64,000 bases of DNA from an uncultured Coriobacteriaceae bacterium (GTDB lineage Bacteria; Actinomycetota; Coriobacteriia; Coriobacteriales; Coriobacteriaceae). Positions 62,390-64,000 of this stretch are shown one piece after another. The stretch covers positions 1-64,000 of the forward strand of contig CALUFC010000007.1 in the NCBI GenBank assembly GCA_944319885.1, written 5' to 3'. Within the stretch, counting starts at the first letter, position 1. Each line of letters opens with the position of its first letter. The position numbers and the translations under genes are program-made. The notes below the pieces were generated by a model, which was given only the letters and a program-made list of their open reading frames with translations, made no database searches and was not told the DNA's origin.

Positions 62390-62427
62390 GCAGGCCGGGC
62401 ATGTTGATATGCCTGGCCTGCTTTTTT
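62390..62427 (+). terminator. Intrinsic terminator of tRNA-Thr
   Basis: A 13-bp stem with one G-T pair (62390-62402 with 62409-62421), a 6-base loop and TTTTTT, 11 bases after the tRNA. Confidence 0.9.
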
Positions 62428-62476
62428 GAAAGCGCGAAATAGCCCGGTTGATTTCCTTGAAAAATGGCACCAATAA

Positions 62477-62630
62477 AGGAACATATGCGAAGTGTGGAAA
62501 TACAACGCGCCTCTTCATGTAGACGAATAACGAGGCCAAGAAAACCGCAGGTCAAAGCCTCGCGTTATCGACCTCAATTTCGGTGCTGCGCGATAATTCA
62601 AATCGAGCTCCACACTTCGCATATGTTCCT
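62477..62630. repeat. 154-bp element with 22-bp perfect terminal inverted repeats
   Basis: Ends 62477-62498 and 62609-62630 are exact reverse complements (first bases AGGAACATATGCGAAG). The inside is non-coding and includes a smaller inverted repeat (ATAACGAGG with CCTCGCGTTAT at about 62526-62568). The layout resembles a MITE; no transposase is nearby. Confidence 0.75.
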
Positions 62631-62808
62631 GTTCTAATAGCAATTTTGAGGGGTCTGGCTGCTCGATTGTGGGCATCGAGACGGCGGACTACAATTGCGC
62701 GGCTCGTTGTGGGCGAGTGCGCGCGGTATTTCACCGCGCAACATGGGCGTCAGCGAGTAACACGCTGCTATCATGACAGCTATAGAAAAGCTGTTGAGCG
62801 AGGGGGCA

Positions 62809-63693
62809 ATGCACATGAGGGCGGGATGTTTAAGGGCTGTTACGGTGCTTGTTGCGGCATGCGCGTTAGGCGGGCTTGCCGCGTGCGCACCGGGTGCGGC
62901 AGGCGGGTCGGGCGCGGGGAGTACTGCAGGCTCTGCGCAGGCGGCGGGCTCCGATGAGATCGTCTACGTGCCCACGGTAAACGGCGGAGGCGAAGATAGT
63001 CCAGAGCCGAGTGCAACGGAAACCGCGTCAAGCGAGCAGGGCGCGCACGACTTCGAGTGCGAGTGGTTCTACGTCGACGTACCCGACAGCTGGGTACGCG
63101 ACGATTCGGGAAGGACTCCCAGCGAGGGCGATCCGCCCATCTGGTATGTCAAGCAGACGAGCGATACGACCTTCGAGTTCCACTATACGAAATGGATCGG
63201 CGGCTACAACGAGTACGAGTCGGGCATGGATTCCGTGACTATTGGCGGTTCCGGCGGAACTTCGACTGATGGCTACACACATGTTGGCACGACTTTTGAT
63301 GGGCGCGATGTGTGGATGTTCGGCGTGAGTGCGGGATTCTTTGCAATTGATGGGCATTTCGAAGGGGATACCTTCGTGACCGAGGCGAACGGCATCACCA
63401 ACCCTGATCGTGCCACGATCACGCTCAAGACGTCGGGTTCTTCGGCAAGCGCAAGTCAGGCGCCTGCGCAAAGCGATGATGAGGCGGCCTTCGTGGCAAC
63501 GGCGCGCGCGGCGCTCAAGGTGCCCGACGACCCGTCCATCACGTACGAGATCGGCGAGCCCAGCTACTGGGAGGGCGCCGGCGTCTATGTGACGCGCATC
63601 TACTTCTACCAGAACGGCGAGGTCGTGGCGGGCGCGCTCTGCAACGATGACGGCTCGCTCGCCCGCGATATCCTGGTCTACACGGCGCCCTAA
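62809..63693 (+). CDS. Secreted lipoprotein of unknown function
   Basis: A 294-residue lipoprotein. The signal peptide has a basic start, a hydrophobic core and a lipobox LAAC; it is followed by a Gly/Ala/Ser-rich linker of about 50 residues. The mature part has two regions: a beta-rich domain (FECEWFYVDVPDSWVRDDSG, then TFEFHYTKWIGGYNEYESG) and, after a Ser/Ala/Gln linker, a small C-terminal domain (YEIGEPSYWEGAGVYVTRIYFYQNG). ATG 62809 and ATG 62815 are both possible after GAGGGGG; an upstream ATG at 62773 is less likely. I do not recognise a family. Confidence 0.7.
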   Translation: MHMRAGCLRAVTVLVAACALGGLAACAPGAAGGSGAGSTAGSAQAAGSDEIVYVPTVNGGGEDSPEPSATETASSEQGAHDFECEWFYVDVPDSWVRDDSGRTPSEGDPPIWYVKQTSDTTFEFHYTKWIGGYNEYESGMDSVTIGGSGGTSTDGYTHVGTTFDGRDVWMFGVSAGFFAIDGHFEGDTFVTEANGITNPDRATITLKTSGSSASASQAPAQSDDEAAFVATARAALKVPDDPSITYEIGEPSYWEGAGVYVTRIYFYQNGEVVAGALCNDDGSLARDILVYTAP

Positions 63694-63934
63694 GGTCGAT
63701 AGTCCGCGGCGATGCAGATAACGCAAGCAAAGCGCTCCGTCCAGTACGGGGCGCTTACATATTCTGCACATGTAGGTTGGAACAAAACCGCAGGATATGA
63801 GCACATAGATACGCCCGGGACCGTGTATTTAGATAAAGTGGTTGACATCCCGCGCGCCCGCGTCGTACTATCTTTTCGCCCAAAGAGGCGGCTGCGCAGT
63901 CATGCACGGGTGCCCTGAGGGACTTGCTGCTAAG
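63694..63934. other. Intergenic region with promoter of tRNA-Tyr
   Basis: About 240 bases without a credible gene. TTGACA (63842-63847), an 18-base spacer and TACTAT (63866-63871) make a good promoter about 64 bases before the tRNA. Confidence 0.6.
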
Positions 63935-64000
63935 GGAGTGTGCCCGAGTGGTTAATGGGGACGGGCTGTAAACCCGTTGGCTCTGCCTACCAAGGTTCGA
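63935..64000 (+). tRNA. tRNA-Tyr (anticodon GTA), cut by the window end
   Basis: The 5' part of a type II (long variable arm) tRNA. GGAGTGTGCCCGAGTGGTTAA is the acceptor/D region. The anticodon stem ACGGG/CCCGT closes the loop CTGTAAA, giving GTA. The variable arm (TGGCTCTGCCTACC) and the start of the T arm (AAGGTTCGA) are visible. Confidence 0.9.

Overview
The window is a GC-rich, densely coded bacterial chromosome segment, most consistent with the actinobacterial class Coriobacteriia and probably Collinsella or a close relative. That placement is inference. It rests on the GC-rich codon choice, the Gram-positive sortase-anchored surface proteins, a BglG/LicR-type beta-glucoside PTS operon, and a gene order resembling the Bacillus clpC-disA-ispD-ispF-cysS-rlmB-yacP block. 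No rRNA, CRISPR array or intact transposase was seen.

Layout. 0-8 kb: a degraded copy of tex and an intact copy flank accessory genes (a DUF4241 protein, an AAA/DUF4143 ATPase behind a perfect 44-bp palindrome, and two related small membrane proteins). 8-15 kb: small proteins, a secreted nuclease, then housekeeping genes (rph, rdgB, dtd, veg, ispE, tRNA-Pro) and an FAD-dependent oxidoreductase. 15-21.6 kb: a beta-glucoside regulator, PTS IIA, IIB and IIC, a GH4 6-phospho-beta-glucosidase, and a stand-alone protein resembling the C-terminal part of RarA/MgsA. 21.7-30 kb: two MFS transporters around deoB-deoD (minus strand) and tatA, greA, lysS. 30-34 kb: a minus-strand biotin carboxylase and a carboxyltransferase fused to a biotin carrier. 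34-36 kb: a DUF559/AbiEi-like gene between two 107-bp palindromic repeats. 36-41 kb: a 1555-residue acyl-CoA dehydratase activase-type protein and a TetR regulator.

41-61.5 kb holds clpC, disA, ispD, ispF, cysS, rlmB and a YacP-like NYN gene in conserved order. It is split between ispD and ispF by about 9.8 kb encoding three LPxTG-like, sortase-anchored surface proteins. The first is truncated at its 5' end. All three share a C-terminal module and a G-run just upstream of the -10 box. The last 2.5 kb carries a Phd/RelE-type toxin-antitoxin pair with a palindromic operator, tRNA-Thr, a 154-bp element with 22-bp inverted ends, a lipoprotein gene, and the 5' part of tRNA-Tyr.

The most unusual signals are the adhesin cluster (shared module, G-tract promoters, insertion into a housekeeping block), the paired 107-bp repeats around the DUF559 gene, the tex duplication with one decaying copy, and the carboxyltransferase-BCCP fusion with a possible internal start. 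Product names come from reading motifs and remembered family features. No database search was run.
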